From positions 1,170,623 through 1,234,622 of the forward strand of contig CAVRXM010000001.1 of NCBI GenBank assembly GCA_963725085.1: a stretch of 64,000 bases of DNA. The letters run 5' to 3'. Below the pieces are notes generated by a model, which made no database searches, was not told the origin of the DNA, and saw nothing but the letters and a program-made list of their open reading frames with translations. This document shows positions 42,813 to 54,222 of the stretch, in pieces. The translations under genes and the position numbers were made by a program. The stretch is from VRUE01 sp963725085 (GTDB lineage: Bacteria > Actinomycetota > Thermoleophilia > Solirubrobacterales > 70-9). Every line of letters starts with the position of its first letter. Positions within the stretch are counted from its first letter, which is position 1.

Positions 42813-43435
42813 CCGCGGCGCCGACGCGGCATCGTGCGGAAGACCGCGTCCCAGAGCGGCGAGGAGACGCCGAACCCGAAGCGGTGGTCCTGGAAGTGGT
42901 GGCGCATGTGCTGCTCGCGCAGCTTCTTGCCGAGCTTCGACTTCGGCACGAAGTGATGGACGTAGTAGTGCATGTAGTCGTAGGCGAGGTAGCCGGCGAT
43001 GAAGCCGCCGAACAGCGGATAGGCCTCCGGGGTGCCGAACAGGGCCGTGAAGCCGAAGAAGAAGAGCGCCGCGAGCGGGATCGAGACCGCCGGCGGCATC
43101 ACCAGCCGCAGCTTGTCGTTGGGATGGTCGTGGTGGATGCCGTGGATGATGAAGTGCATCCGCCGCCCGAACCCGTTGTCGGGCTCCCAGTGGAAGATCA
43201 GCCGGTGCAGCCAGTACTCGGTCAGGGTCCAGATCCCGGCGCCGCCGACGGTCAGCAGCGCCAGCTCCCAGACCGGCAGGCCGCGATCGGCCCCGAGCCA
43301 CTCCATCGCCACGATCACCGGGATGAAGACCAGCGCCGGGATCGCCGGGTGCACGCGCGAGAAGAAATTGAGGAATTCGCTCTCGAACAACTGCGGCGAC
43401 GCCGCCAGCTTGTCGGTCCGGTCATGGGCCTCCAT
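42809..43435 (-). CDS. Fatty acid hydroxylase/sterol desaturase superfamily protein
   Basis: A 208-residue membrane protein with the histidine clusters of the superfamily: EYWLHRLIFHWEP, GIHHDHPND, HYYVHHF and QHMRHHFQDH. It is most like fatty acid 2-hydroxylases, which oxidise acyl chains with a diiron centre. The ATG at 43435 was chosen; upstream residues in frame are not family-like. Substrate is not known. Confidence 0.87.
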   Translation of the reverse strand: MEAHDRTDKLAASPQLFESEFLNFFSRVHPAIPALVFIPVIVAMEWLGADRGLPVWELALLTVGGAGIWTLTEYWLHRLIFHWEPDNGFGRRMHFIIHGIHHDHPNDKLRLVMPPAVSIPLAALFFFGFTALFGTPEAYPLFGGFIAGYLAYDYMHYYVHHFVPKSKLGKKLREQHMRHHFQDHRFGFGVSSPLWDAVFRTMPRRRRG

Positions 43436-43571
43436 CGGGTCCAATGGTAACGCCGGCGGATTCCGTCGCCCGCAACACGCGGGGAAGATGTGACACGCCT
43501 GTTTCAAAGACGTTGCGCTTTGCGGAATTGCGCCTGGCGGGCTCGTGCCGAGAGTGCCACGATGCGCCGCG

Positions 43572-43769
43572 ATGCCGCGCAAGCCGAAGCCGCCGAGCTG
43601 TGAGGACTGCTACTTCCACCGGAACCTTCTCTGCGCCCTCGACCTCGACCGGCCCTGCACGACGTTCCGGCCCGACCGGCCCGAGGGCCTCGTCCCTCCC
43701 CGCCAGCCGGTCCTCCTGATGCGCCCCCCGCGCTGGGCCAACCAGGCCCACTCTCGCGTCGCCGCATAG
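43572..43769 (+). CDS. Small cysteine-containing protein
   Basis: A 65-residue protein, MPRKPKPPSCEDCYFHRNLL, followed by CALDLDRPCTTFRPDRPEGL. The CxxC-x7-C-x8-C pattern suggests a small metal-binding fold, although the spacing does not match a standard zinc ribbon. The longer start at 43545 lacks a ribosome site. Recurrence in related genomes is my recollection only. Confidence 0.55.
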   Translation: MPRKPKPPSCEDCYFHRNLLCALDLDRPCTTFRPDRPEGLVPPRQPVLLMRPPRWANQAHSRVAA

Positions 43770-43822
43770 GAGTTCTCCGAGCAGGCGGCTCGCGCGTCGG
43801 GACCCGCGGGCCTGGCCTGGTT

Positions 43823-44278
43823 ATGTTTTCCCCTATGCCACAGCGCGATGTCTTCGTGAATTTCGCCCGCATGCGGCGGGAGATGGACGAGATGCTCGGC
43901 GGCGGCTGGGGCCGCACCGGCTACGTCAGCCGCCGCAGCTCCGGCTTCTCGCCCAACGTCGACGTCTACTACTGCGGCGACCCGCAGCGGGCCGTGGTCA
44001 AGGTCGACCTCGCCGGGGTCGACCTCGACGCCGTCGGGATCGAGGTCAGCGGCCGGGCTCTGGCGATCGTCGGCGAGCGCGCCGTCCAGGAGACCGAGGG
44101 TCGCGTCTATCAGCAGGTCGAGATCCCATCGGGCCCGTTCCGGCGCGTCGTCGAGCTCCAGGCCGAGGTCGACCCCGACCGGGCCAAGGCCACCTACGAG
44201 GATGGCGTCCTGCAGATCGACCTGCCGCTCCGCGACCCGGCGGAGACGACCCGCCGCGTGCCGATAGGGCGGGAGTGA
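43823..44278 (+). CDS. Hsp20/alpha-crystallin small heat shock protein
   Basis: A 151-residue protein with a short N-terminal arm and the alpha-crystallin domain: FSPNVDVYYCGDPQRAVVKV, DLAGVDLDAVGIEVSGRALA, IVGERAVQ and KATYEDGVLQIDLPLRDP, where the final GVL motif is diagnostic. It holds unfolding proteins for refolding or degradation. It ends one base before lon, an arrangement that couples holdase and protease. Confidence 0.95.
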   Translation: MFSPMPQRDVFVNFARMRREMDEMLGGGWGRTGYVSRRSSGFSPNVDVYYCGDPQRAVVKVDLAGVDLDAVGIEVSGRALAIVGERAVQETEGRVYQQVEIPSGPFRRVVELQAEVDPDRAKATYEDGVLQIDLPLRDPAETTRRVPIGRE

Positions 44279-44279
44279 A

Positions 44280-46664
<2,385 letters not shown>

Positions 46665-46672
46665 GACCGGGG

Positions 46673-48214
46673 ATGGAGGCGACCGGAGCCCTCGACAGGT
46701 GGAGCCCTGCGGGCTTCCTCGATCAGGCCCGCGGGGCTGTCCGGGCCCGCTCGAGGGCGTTCTGGATAGTCGCCGGGCTGACCGTCCTCGCGGCGGGGCT
46801 GCGGCTCGCGACCCTCGGCGTCCAGTCCTACCACCACGACGAGATCGTCACCGCCAGTCGTGTCCTGCGCGGCAGCTTCGGGCACGCGATCGACGTCGTC
46901 GGCTTCAGCGAGTCGGCGCCGCCGCTCTACTACGTGCTCGCCTGGCTCTGGGTGCAGGTCGTCGGGACCGGCGAGTTCGGGCTGCGATCGCTCTCGGCGC
47001 TGGCCGGGATCGCGACGGTGCCGGTCGTCTATCTGATCGGCCTCGAGCTGCGCGACAGGAGGGCCGGGATCCTCGCCGCCGGCCTGGTCGCGGTGAACCC
47101 GATGCTGGTCTGGTACTCGCAGGAGGCGCGGGGCTACTCGCTGCTCGTCCTCTTCGGGTCGGTCGCCGCTCTCTACTTCGTGCGGGCGCTGGAGCAAGGC
47201 CGCCGCCGCGACCTGCTCGGCTGGGGCGCTGCGTCGGCACTGGCCCTCGCGACCCATTACTTTGCGATCTTCCCGATCGCGATCGAGGCCTTCTGGCTGC
47301 TGCGTCGGCGCGGGCGCGCGACGGCGGCCGGGATCGGCATCGTCGTCGCGACCGGCGTCGCCCTGGCGCCGCTCGCTGTCCACCAGACGCTCCAGGGACA
47401 CGCGGATTGGATCGGCGACCACAGCCTCGGCCACCGGCTCTGGGAGGCGGCCGCCACCTTCGCCGTCGGCGAGACCGGCGAAGTGATCGCCCAGCCCGAG
47501 CGTCTCATCCCCGCGATCGTGCCGCTGGTGGCGATGGCCGCGGCCCTCGTCCTCCTCGCCGCGCGCGGCGAGGGCGGTGAGCGCCGCGCCGCCGGGCTGA
47601 TGCTCTCGATCGCCGCCTTCACCGTCGCGGTGCCGCTGGCTGTCGCGGTCGTCCACCCGGCGGCCGACTTCGTCCTCGCCCGCAACCTGGTCCCGGCGCT
47701 GGTCCCGCTCCTTATCGCTGTCGCGATCTCCTCCACCCTCGACCGGGCGCGCCGAACGGGAATCGCGGTCGCCGCGGTGCTCTTCGCCTACTCGCTCGGG
47801 TTCACGGTCCTCGCCGACACCTCGCCCTCGCTGCAGCGCGTCGATTGGAAATCGGTCGCTGCCCGGCTCGGCGAACCACGGGCTCCGCGGGCGATGGTGA
47901 GCTGGACCCTCGGCCAGGCATCGCTCCGCCACTACCTCTCGACCGGCTCGTTCCAGGTCAGGGCCTCGGAAGAATTCCCCTGGTACGTGCATGAAATCGA
48001 TTTCATCTCCGACGGCGACGCGCCCCCCGTCCCGCGGCGCCTCCTCGGGCCCGGATTCATCGCGGCCGGGTACGAGTCCGTCGGCCCGTTGCGGATCCGG
48101 CGTTACGCGCTCCCCGGCCCCGATGTCGCCCGCCTGCGGCTGCGCCAGGTCGACGATGCGTCGCTCAATTTCGGCTCGAACACGGTCCTCCTCGACGGGA
48201 TCGGCCCGGGGTGA
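46673..48214 (+). CDS. GT39-like membrane glycosyltransferase
   Basis: A 513-residue protein with about eleven helices. The first outer loop carries YHHDEIVTASRVLRGSFGHA with the Asp-Glu pair used by protein mannosyltransferase/ArnT-type enzymes, and SAPPLYYVLAWLWVQVVGTG is typical. The C-terminus is a soluble outer domain. It probably transfers a sugar from a polyprenyl phosphate donor to a surface acceptor. It begins eight bases after lon but is unlikely to share function. Confidence 0.8.
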   Translation: MEATGALDRWSPAGFLDQARGAVRARSRAFWIVAGLTVLAAGLRLATLGVQSYHHDEIVTASRVLRGSFGHAIDVVGFSESAPPLYYVLAWLWVQVVGTGEFGLRSLSALAGIATVPVVYLIGLELRDRRAGILAAGLVAVNPMLVWYSQEARGYSLLVLFGSVAALYFVRALEQGRRRDLLGWGAASALALATHYFAIFPIAIEAFWLLRRRGRATAAGIGIVVATGVALAPLAVHQTLQGHADWIGDHSLGHRLWEAAATFAVGETGEVIAQPERLIPAIVPLVAMAAALVLLAARGEGGERRAAGLMLSIAAFTVAVPLAVAVVHPAADFVLARNLVPALVPLLIAVAISSTLDRARRTGIAVAAVLFAYSLGFTVLADTSPSLQRVDWKSVAARLGEPRAPRAMVSWTLGQASLRHYLSTGSFQVRASEEFPWYVHEIDFISDGDAPPVPRRLLGPGFIAAGYESVGPLRIRRYALPGPDVARLRLRQVDDASLNFGSNTVLLDGIGPG

Positions 48215-48276
48215 TGCCCGAAACTCCCGCTACGGGGGTATTCTGAGCCTGCAAGTTTCCCCAGCGAGGAGAAGGC

Positions 48277-48723
48277 ATGGCCAAGACATCATCGAGGGCG
48301 ACCCAGACCGCGGATCGCGCCACCGAGCTCTACTCGACAGCGCGCGAGAACCCGTACGTGCAGCGGCTGATCGAGGACGAAGAACTGCGCGACAGCTTGA
48401 AGAACGCGTTCGAAGCCGCCCGCGGCGCCTACAGCCGCGCGACCGGCAACGGCCACAGCCCGGTCAAGGCCGTGACCAACGACAAGAAGGTCCAGAAGGA
48501 CCTGCGCTCCGCCGCTGAGAACCTGCGCGAGGCATCCGAGCACCTGCGTGCGCCGAAGAAGCGCAAGAAGAGCCGCCTCGGCCGGTTGATCCTGTTCGGG
48601 ATCGTCGCCGGGGTGATCGCGCTGGTCGTCAGCGAGGACGCCCGCAAGACGGTCCTCGATGTCCTTTTCGGCGCCGAAGAGGAGTTCGAGTACACGAGCG
48701 CGAGCAGCATCAACGGCGCCTAA
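48277..48723 (+). CDS. Single-helix membrane protein of unknown function
   Basis: A 148-residue protein with a strong ribosome site (GGAGAAGG). Residues 1-90 are charged and helical (LIEDEELRDSLKNAFEAARG, VQKDLRSAAENLREASEHLR), then a basic patch KKRKKS, one helix LGRLILFGIVAGVIALVVSE, and a short outer tail. The basic patch before the helix places the N-terminus in the cytoplasm. I do not recognise the family. Confidence 0.68.
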   Translation: MAKTSSRATQTADRATELYSTARENPYVQRLIEDEELRDSLKNAFEAARGAYSRATGNGHSPVKAVTNDKKVQKDLRSAAENLREASEHLRAPKKRKKSRLGRLILFGIVAGVIALVVSEDARKTVLDVLFGAEEEFEYTSASSINGA

Positions 48724-48767
48724 GGCCCGCCCGGAGTCTCCGGGCCTGCTCGTAGACTGGAAAAGCG

Positions 48768-49373
48768 ATGGAGGCGGCGACAAAAGAGCGGGAGCTCAGC
48801 GGCGAGAAGGCCCAGCGGATCGTCGACGCGATGCGCGAGAGCGTCGCCAAGCGCGGTGCCGCGGCGTCGACCTTCGAGCAGGTGGCCCGCGAGGCGGGCG
48901 TCAGCCGGGGGCTTCTGCACTACTACTTCGGGACCAAGGAGCGCCTCCTGGTCGAGGTCGTCCGCCGCGACGCCGAGATCAGGGTCGCGCGCCTCGACGA
49001 GGCGCTCGCCGGCGCCCAGACGGTCGATGACGTCCTCGATGCCCTCGTCTCCAGCCTCACCGACCTGATCGAGAACGAACCGGCCTTCTTCCTCCTCCTC
49101 TACGAGCTGTTCAGCGCCGGCCGCCGCAACCCGGAGATCCAGCACGAGGTCGGCCAGCTCTTCGAGCGGACCCGCTCGCTGGTCGCCGATGTCCTCGAGG
49201 CGAAGCAGAAGGAGGGCGTCCTCAGCCTCCGCTATGACGCCCAGGCGATCGTCTCCTACCTCTTCGCGCTCGGCGACGGCTTCGCCCTCCAGGCTCTCTC
49301 CGACCCCGATCAGGACATCGACGGGGCGCTCGAGGCCGGCACCGCGTCGGCCCGCTTCCTCCTCAGCAAGTAA
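48768..49373 (+). CDS. TetR-family transcriptional regulator
   Basis: A 201-residue regulator with HTH AQRIVDAMRESVAKRGAAAS, TFEQVAREAGVSRGLLHYYF and GTKERLLVEVVRRDAE, and a helical effector domain. It lies 83 bases upstream of an MMPL transporter on the same strand and is a candidate regulator of it, in parallel to the PadR-MMPL pair at 22-25 kb. Confidence 0.92.
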   Translation: MEAATKERELSGEKAQRIVDAMRESVAKRGAAASTFEQVAREAGVSRGLLHYYFGTKERLLVEVVRRDAEIRVARLDEALAGAQTVDDVLDALVSSLTDLIENEPAFFLLLYELFSAGRRNPEIQHEVGQLFERTRSLVADVLEAKQKEGVLSLRYDAQAIVSYLFALGDGFALQALSDPDQDIDGALEAGTASARFLLSK

Positions 49374-49456
49374 CAGGCGTCCTCGGACGAGCCTCCAGGG
49401 AGTGACCCTCCTCACAGACTCGCCCGCGCCCCTGCGGGACTCTGGCCAGACGGCCA

Positions 49457-51818
49457 ATGCGCGAGCTGATGACCCGACTCTCGAAGTTCCTGCGGCGACA
49501 TCGCCTTGCGGTCGTGATCGCCTGGGGCCTCGTCCTGCTTCTCGCGCTTCCGTTCGCCTCGCGCCAGACCGAACACCTCACCGGCGGCGGCTTCGACGTC
49601 CCCGGTAGTCAGTCGAAGGCAGTCAGCGAGTCGCTCGAACGCGAATTCGGCAAGGACGCGAACGGGATCGCGGTGCTGCTGCGGGCCGACCCGAATGCCG
49701 GCGCCGCGGCGCGCGGCCGCGGCGGTCGCGAGGGTCCGGGAGGCGGTCGCCGAAATCGACCGGGTCACGCTGCCGCCGGCCGTCGCCGCCCGCGGACGGG
49801 CGCAGCTCGAGCGGACCGGGACCGCGATGCTGCCGCTCCGCAGCACCCTCAACTCCGACGACCAGATCGACGCCGCCGGAGATCTCCGCTCCGACCTCGA
49901 CCCGGGGACGCCCAAGGCGGGGGTGACGACCTACCTCGCCGGCCAGCCGACGATCTGGGCGGGGCTGCAGGAGCTCTCGAAGGAAGACCTGGCCCAGGCC
50001 GAGTTCACCGGCTTCCCGATCGTCGCGATCATCCTCCTCGTCGTCTTCGGCTCGCTCGCCGCGGCGGCGCTGCCGCTGGCGCTCGGATTCGTCAGCGTCA
50101 TCGTCACCGGGGCGCTGATCTACTTCATCTCGCTGCAGATGTCGACCTCGGTGTTCGTCACCAACATGGCCTCGATGATCGGGATCGGCGTCGCGATCGA
50201 CTACTCGCTGTTCATCCTCGCCCGCTATCGGGAGGAGCGGCGCGCCGGCCGCGACGACGAGGAGGCCCTCTCCCAGGCCCTCTCGACCTCGGGGCTGGCT
50301 GTCACCTTCTCCGGCCTCGCCGTGATCGTCTCCCTCGCCGGCCTCTGGATGGTCGACAACCAGGCCCTGCGCTCGATGGCCCTCGGGGCGATGACCGTCG
50401 TCGCCGTCTCGATCCTCACCGCGACGACCCTGCTCCCCACCCTGATCGCCTTCCTCGGCGACCGCGTGATGCCGGGCGGCGTCGTCGCCAAGGGCCTGAG
50501 GTTCGTCAGGGATCCTCTCCGGCGCAATAGGGTCGAGGGAGCGGCGCCCAAAGCTTCACCCTCCTTGGGCTCGCCTGCCATCCAAGGTCCACCCGCCATC
50601 CCCGGACGCGGAGAACAAACCGCCGCCTCCTCTGCTCCCGCTCGGGCCAGAGAGGACAGAGATGGACTGGCCCTCGCTCCCGCGTCCGGGGGCGGCGGGT
50701 CTCACACGGATGGCTTCTGGGTTAGATGGACCAGAAACGTCATGGCCCATCCGTGGGTCGCGGTGATCGGGGTGACCTCGGTCCTGTTGCTGCTGGCGGC
50801 GCCGCTGCTCTCGGTCAAGACCGGCACCGAGGCGATCGGCCAGTTCCCGAAGGGCAACGACGTCCGCGTCGGCAACGAGCTCGCCTCGCAGGCGCTCGGC
50901 GGCGGCGCCGACCCTGTCCAGATCGTCGCCGGCTTCGAAGGCTCCCCCGACCGCGCCGCGACAGCGGCCTTCGCCCGCAGGCTCGAGGCGACGGCGGGCG
51001 TCAGCTCGGTCTCACCCCCGGCCTTCTCCGGCCACAGCGTCCTCTTCCAGGCGACGCCGGCCGCTCCGAGCGAGTCCGACCCCGCCCGCGCCCTCGTCGA
51101 CCGCCTCCGGGACACGGTCGTTCCCTCGACCCAGCTGGCCAAGGTCGCGACCGTGGACGTCGGTGGCGAAACCGCGCGCAGCAACGACGTCCGCGCCCAG
51201 ATCGGCGGCTCGATGTGGAAGATCGTCCTCTTCGTCCTCAGCCTCAGCTTCATCGTCCTGATGGTGATGCTGCGCTCGCTGCTGCTGCCGCTGAAGGCCG
51301 TGCTGATGAACCTGCTCTCGATCGGAGCCGCGTTCGGGATCCTCGTCGTGATCTTCCAGTGGGGCTGGTTCGATGGCCTGCTCGGGTTCGAAAGCCAGGG
51401 CGCGCTCGACACGATCAACGTGCCGCTGATCTTCGCGATCGTCTTCGGGCTCTCGATGGACTACGAGGTGTTCCTGATGTCGCGGATCCGCGAGCGCTAC
51501 ATGGAGCACCACGACAACGAGCGGGCCGTCGCCGAGGGCCTCTCGACCAGCGCCCGGACGATCTCCTCGGCGGCGTTGATCATGAGCTCGGTCTTCGCCG
51601 TCTTCGTCCTCACCGGGGTCCCGTCGATCAAGGAGCTGGGCCTCGGCTCCGCCGTCGCGATCGCGCTCGACGCGACCCTGGTGCGGCTGATCCTCGTCCC
51701 GGCGGCGATGAAGCTGCTCGGCGACTGGAACTGGTGGTTCCCCTCTTGGCTCGACCGCGCCCTGCCGGAGCTGAGCTTCGAGCACGATGGCTCGAAGCCG
51801 AAACCGGCCCAAGCCTGA
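49457..51818 (+). CDS. MMPL/RND-family transporter with inserted loop, frame break near 49714
   Basis: About 786 residues after skipping one base near 49714-49716. The first frame has RHRLAVVIAWGLVLLLALPF and TGGGFDVPGSQSKAVSESLE. The second continues VARVREAVAEID and carries both SSD signatures, IGVAIDYSLFILARYREERR and VFGLSMDYEVFLMSRIRERY. Between the two halves, after VVAKGLRFVRDPLRR, is an insertion of about 65 low-complexity residues (VEGAAPKASPSLGSPAIQGP to LALAPASGGGGSH) encoded by palindromic DNA at 50530-50740. It probably exports a lipid or toxic compound. Confidence 0.88.
50620..50698. repeat. 79-bp palindromic element inside the second MMPL gene
   Basis: The ends are CCGCCGCC and GGCGGCGG. 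Landmarks CCTCCTCTGCTC, CAGAGATGGA and CCCTCGCTCCCGCGTCCGGG occur in the same order as in the sdhB element at 30431-30510. A partial inverted copy (CCCCGGACGCGG) lies just upstream at 50600, and wider arms GCCATCC/GGATGGC enclose the whole insert. Relative to the host gene, the orientation is opposite to that in sdhB, and the frame stays open in both. Confidence 0.8.
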
Positions 51819-51833
51819 TCTCCTCAGCCGGGG

Positions 51834-52688
51834 TTAGGGCGCTTTTGCGGCGGTCTGGAGGGCAGTGGCGACGTCGGCCGCGACGACCGCCTCCTCCTCG
51901 CGAATCTGACGTTCGCTGAATCGGTGCACCGCGTAGCCGCGGCGACGAAGGTCGGCGTCGCGCGCGTGGTCGTCCTCGAAGGCGACGCTGCCTCCATGAA
52001 AGCGCCAGCTGTCGGCCTCGACCACGAGCCGATGCCCGCGCCAGAGGAAGTCGACCGTCCAGCGCCCGATCCTGACGTTGACGAGCGGCGCCGGAATGCG
52101 GTGGCGACGACAGAGGTCGAGGAACCGCTGCTCGAGATCGCTCCTCGTTCGGTCACCGCGGTTGTGCGGACCGAGCGCGAATCGCCGCATCTCCGCCTGC
52201 CTCAGCGCCCGTCGGTGGAGGTTGGGGGAGACGACCCCGCGCAGGTCTTCGATCGTCTGCCGAGGCGTTGTGACCGGGATCAGATCGCGGGCGGTCACGG
52301 CCTCAGGCGATAGCGCGGCACGGCGGTGGATGCGGATTCCGCGGCGCGCTCTTCGGCCGTTCTGCGTGGGGACCGAAACTTCAATCGGCCCATCCATCGG
52401 ACGCAGCAGCTCCCACAGAGCAGCGGCGGAGCGGTGACTGAGAACGGCAGATGGACCAGACGCGAGCACGGCGGCCATCCACCTCGCCTCCCGACTCTCG
52501 GCCTCATAGCCAACCGAGTAGACGCCGCGATGAACTCGGTGGAGGCGCTCCGCTCTGACCCGCTGTGAGACCGCCGACGTGCTCAAGCCCGCTTTGCGTA
52601 GCTGCGCCGTGGTCACGAGCCCGTGCTGCCGTGATGCGAAGTGCGCGATCGTGGGATCGGGGCGGCGCGAGTCGCTTTTGCGAACCAT
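51834..52688 (-). CDS. AbiEi-type N-domain plus DUF559 nuclease-fold protein
   Basis: A 284-residue protein. Residues 10-60 resemble the AbiEi antitoxin winged helix (IAHFASRQHGLVTTAQLRKA, RLHRVHRGVYSVGY), the middle has VLSHRSAAALWELL, and residues 190-275 match DUF559, a Vsr/restriction-endonuclease-like fold: RSDLEQRFLDLCRRHRIPAP, WTVDFLWRGHRLVVEADSWR and RRRGYAVHRFSERQI. The E, D and ExD-type acidic residues of the nuclease core are present. No partner toxin is adjacent. Such proteins are numerous in Thermoleophilia and of unknown role. Confidence 0.82.
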   Translation of the reverse strand: MVRKSDSRRPDPTIAHFASRQHGLVTTAQLRKAGLSTSAVSQRVRAERLHRVHRGVYSVGYEAESREARWMAAVLASGPSAVLSHRSAAALWELLRPMDGPIEVSVPTQNGRRARRGIRIHRRAALSPEAVTARDLIPVTTPRQTIEDLRGVVSPNLHRRALRQAEMRRFALGPHNRGDRTRSDLEQRFLDLCRRHRIPAPLVNVRIGRWTVDFLWRGHRLVVEADSWRFHGGSVAFEDDHARDADLRRRGYAVHRFSERQIREEEAVVAADVATALQTAAKAP

Positions 52689-52784
52689 TGCTTCGGGAAA
52701 GCGCCTTGACCCCGGAGCTCTCCCCTAGAGGCGCGCCGCTGGCGTCCCAAAGAAGCGCACACGCGCAGCGATACGATCCGACGC

Positions 52785-54216
52785 GTGGCAGATGGGGGCG
52801 CAACGATTGTCGATGAGGACGTCGCCTTCGCCGGCGCGGCGCGACAGGCGGAGATGGTCCGCGCTGGAGAGGTCTCGCCGACCGAGCTGGTCCGCCTCTG
52901 CCTCGACCGGATCGCCCGCCTCGACCCGCAGCTGAACGCGTTTCGGGTCGTTTTCGCCGAGCGCGCTTTGCTCGAGGCCGAGCAGGCGGAGGCTCGGCTG
53001 AGAGCGGGTGAGGAGCGCCCCCTGTTGGGAGTGCCGATCGCGATCAAGAACGAGGTCGACGTCGCCGGTGAGGTCAACACCCACGGCACCGACGCCTTCA
53101 CCGAGCCCGCCGCCAACGACTCGGAGATGGTGCGGCGACTGCGCGAGGCGGGAGCGATCGTCGTCGGGCTGACCCTGATGCCGGAGCTGGGGATCTGCTG
53201 CTTCACCGAGTCGGCCACCTACGGCGTCACCCGCAATCCCTGGAACCTGCAGCGCAGCCCCGGCGGCTCGAGCGGGGGCAGCGCGGCGGCCGTCGCCTCC
53301 GGGATGGTTCCGATCGCGTCGGCCGGAGACGGCGGCGGCTCGATCCGAGGTCCCGCGGCCTCATGTGGGCTGTTCGGGATCAAGCCTCAGCGCGGCCGGA
53401 TCTCACTGGCGCCCGACCGCGAGGGTTGGAACGGCCTCGTCGTCGTCGGCAGCGTCAGCCGCACGGTGCTCGATTCCGCCCTCTGGCTCGATATCTGCAG
53501 CGGCGGATCGGAGGAGCCGGGGGCGCCGCCCCCGCCCGAGCGCCCATTCGTCGAGGCGGCGAGCTCGCCGCCCGGAAAGCTGCGGATCGCCTGGTCGATC
53601 GCGCCGCCGCGCGCGGTCGCGCCGGCCACGGTCCCCGCCGTCGTCGAGAATGCCGTCTCGGAGACCGCGGGCCTGCTCTCCTCGCTCGGTCACGAGGTCT
53701 CCCAGCGCGATCCAGACTGGGGCTGGATCGGGAACAACATCTCGGCTCGCTTCCTTCGCGGCGTTTCCGATGATGTGGCCAGAGTCCCGCACCCGGAGCG
53801 GCTGGAAAGGCGAACCCGCGGCTTCGGCCGCCTCGGCTCGCTGCTCCCCGACGGGTCTATTCGAGCGGGCTCTGCAGGCTCGCGAGGCGGATGCCGCGCG
53901 GGTCAACGTGATCTTCGACTCATGCGACGTGCTCATGACGCCGGTGATGTGCGGCACCGCCCTCCCGGTTCGCCGCTGGGAGGGGCAGGGGGCGCTTCGG
54001 ACCGTGCTCGGGATGAGCGCCTTCTTTCCCTTCTGCGTGCCCTGGAACCACCTCGGCAACCCGGCGATGTCGGTGCCGGCCGGGTTCGACGCCGACGGGA
54101 TGCCGCTCGCGGTCCAGATCATCGGCCGCCCCGGCGACGAGGCGACGCTGCTCTCGCTTGCCGCCCAGCTCGAGGCCGAGCGGCCCTGGGCCGACGCCCG
54201 CCCGCCGATCGGCTGA
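52785..54216 (+). CDS. Amidase-signature family enzyme, frame break near 53855
   Basis: About 476 residues after skipping one base at GACGGGTCTATTC (53851-53860). The amidase triad is visible: Lys in PIAIKNEVDVAG, and the two Ser residues in SPGGSSGGSAAAVASGM and DGGGSIRGPAASCG. After the break the frame continues GLFERALQAREADAARVNVI and NHLGNPAMSVPAGFDADGMP to the end. The family hydrolyses amides by a Ser-Ser-Lys mechanism; the substrate cannot be told. It ends seven bases from the convergent R2-like gene. Confidence 0.87.
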
Positions 54217-54222
54217 GGCGCG

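Noticed and set aside
51834..52688. Complete abortive-infection toxin-antitoxin system
   Set aside because: Only the AbiEi-like N-domain with DUF559 is present; neighbours are a transporter and an amidase, with no AbiEii toxin gene.
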